The notes under the pieces were generated by a model. It was not told the origin of the DNA and searched no databases. It saw only the letters and a list, made by a program, of their open reading frames with translations. Below are positions 63,862 to 64,000 of a stretch of 64,000 bases of DNA, in pieces (positions within the stretch are counted from its first letter, which is position 1; each line of letters opens with the position of its first letter). Both the position numbers and the translations under genes were made by a program. Source of the DNA: Streptomyces spiramyceticus (GTDB lineage Bacteria; Actinomycetota; Actinomycetes; Streptomycetales; Streptomycetaceae); the NCBI RefSeq assembly GCF_028807635.1, contig NZ_JARBAX010000001.1, forward strand, positions 186,001-250,000, written 5' to 3'.

Positions 63862-64000
63862 ATGTCATTGCTCCCAGGACTGCGCCTGTCGGCGCCGCCG
63901 CTGCTCGGACCGATCGCGTCCGGTGTGACGTACGGCGTCGCGGCCGGTGTGCGAGGTGCCGCCGAGGTGACCGCGCAGCTCATGGGACTGCCGCGACGCG
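63862..64000 (+). CDS. N-terminus of an unidentified protein, cut by window edge
   Basis: 46 codons from ATG 63862: MSLLPGLRLSAPPLLGPIAS, then alternating small residues (VAAGVRGAAEVTAQLMGLPRR). The Ala/Gly/Val-rich start is like the leader of some Streptomyces P-type ATPases, but nothing diagnostic is inside the window. Confidence 0.5.
   Translation, partial: MSLLPGLRLSAPPLLGPIASGVTYGVAAGVRGAAEVTAQLMGLPRR

Overview
The window is Streptomyces-type DNA: very high GC, strong G/C bias at third codon positions, GTG/TTG starts, rare TTA (bldA) codons, and Streptomyces-associated families (subtilisin inhibitor, DUF5133, DUF3040, DUF6479-like, CsbD, Ku, MurT/GatD). No tRNA, rRNA, CRISPR array, transposase or integrase was seen. 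The assignment to Streptomyces is an inference from these features.

Region 1 (1 to about 20,180) is the right part of a nonribosomal peptide cluster of the glycopeptide / lipoglycodepsipeptide kind. It holds a complete supply line for two nonproteinogenic residues. 4-Hydroxyphenylglycine (Hpg) is covered by prephenate dehydrogenase, HmaS, Hmo and HpgT. 3,5-Dihydroxyphenylglycine (Dpg) is covered by DpgA-D and HpgT. An MbtH-like protein, an ABC exporter, an orphan OmpR-type response regulator, an alpha/beta hydrolase and an FkbH-like HAD protein cut by the left edge are also present. The peptide synthetases must lie to the left. A LAL (LuxR) regulator and a StrR/Bbr-type regulator flank the genes. 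Three near-perfect StrR-type boxes (GTCCAA-N17-TTGGAC) control the mbtH/response-regulator intergenic region and the hpgT-dpgABCD operon. TTA codons occur in all three regulators and in dpgC, pdh and hmaS. The hpgT gene is fused to an Hmo-like domain that has lost its catalytic His and Lys, while an intact hmo lies elsewhere in the cluster. The FkbH-like gene is unexpected in such a cluster.

Region 2 (20,180 to about 24,880) is a boundary. It holds one very large STAND/NACHT (NLR-like) ATPase with an N-terminal helix-turn-helix and two consecutive TTA codons. A 54-residue membrane protein is divergent to it, and a short stretch resembling the 3' end of yjbQ lies on the cluster side while an intact yjbQ lies on the other side.

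Region 3 (24,880 to 49,000) is mixed chromosomal content: YjbQ, a flavin monooxygenase, a truncated MltG piece, a MarR-controlled ABC exporter, a GH109/PNGase A pair of secreted glycan enzymes, an asymmetric ABC exporter pair, a DUF3516 helicase, TesB, a two-component system, a SulP transporter and a glutathione peroxidase. Between 41.2 and 43.4 kb lies a decayed sugar-use locus with pieces of a GH16 enzyme, a LacI regulator, a lipoprotein and an ABC permease around one intact 2-hydroxyacid dehydrogenase.

Region 4 (49,000 to 64,000) is conserved-looking chromosome: a TetR-controlled acyl-CoA dehydrogenase, def, murT-gatD, phosphofructokinase, CtaG, a subtilisin inhibitor, an F420-type oxidoreductase and Ku. 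Many very small proteins occur, including two proline-rich ones and one protein that reads as a bacterial RhoGDI-fold protein (59,484 to 59,906). The most interesting items are the RhoGDI-like protein, the NACHT protein, the dead-oxidase/HpgT fusion, the FkbH gene in an Hpg/Dpg cluster, and the combined StrR-box / TTA regulation of the cluster.
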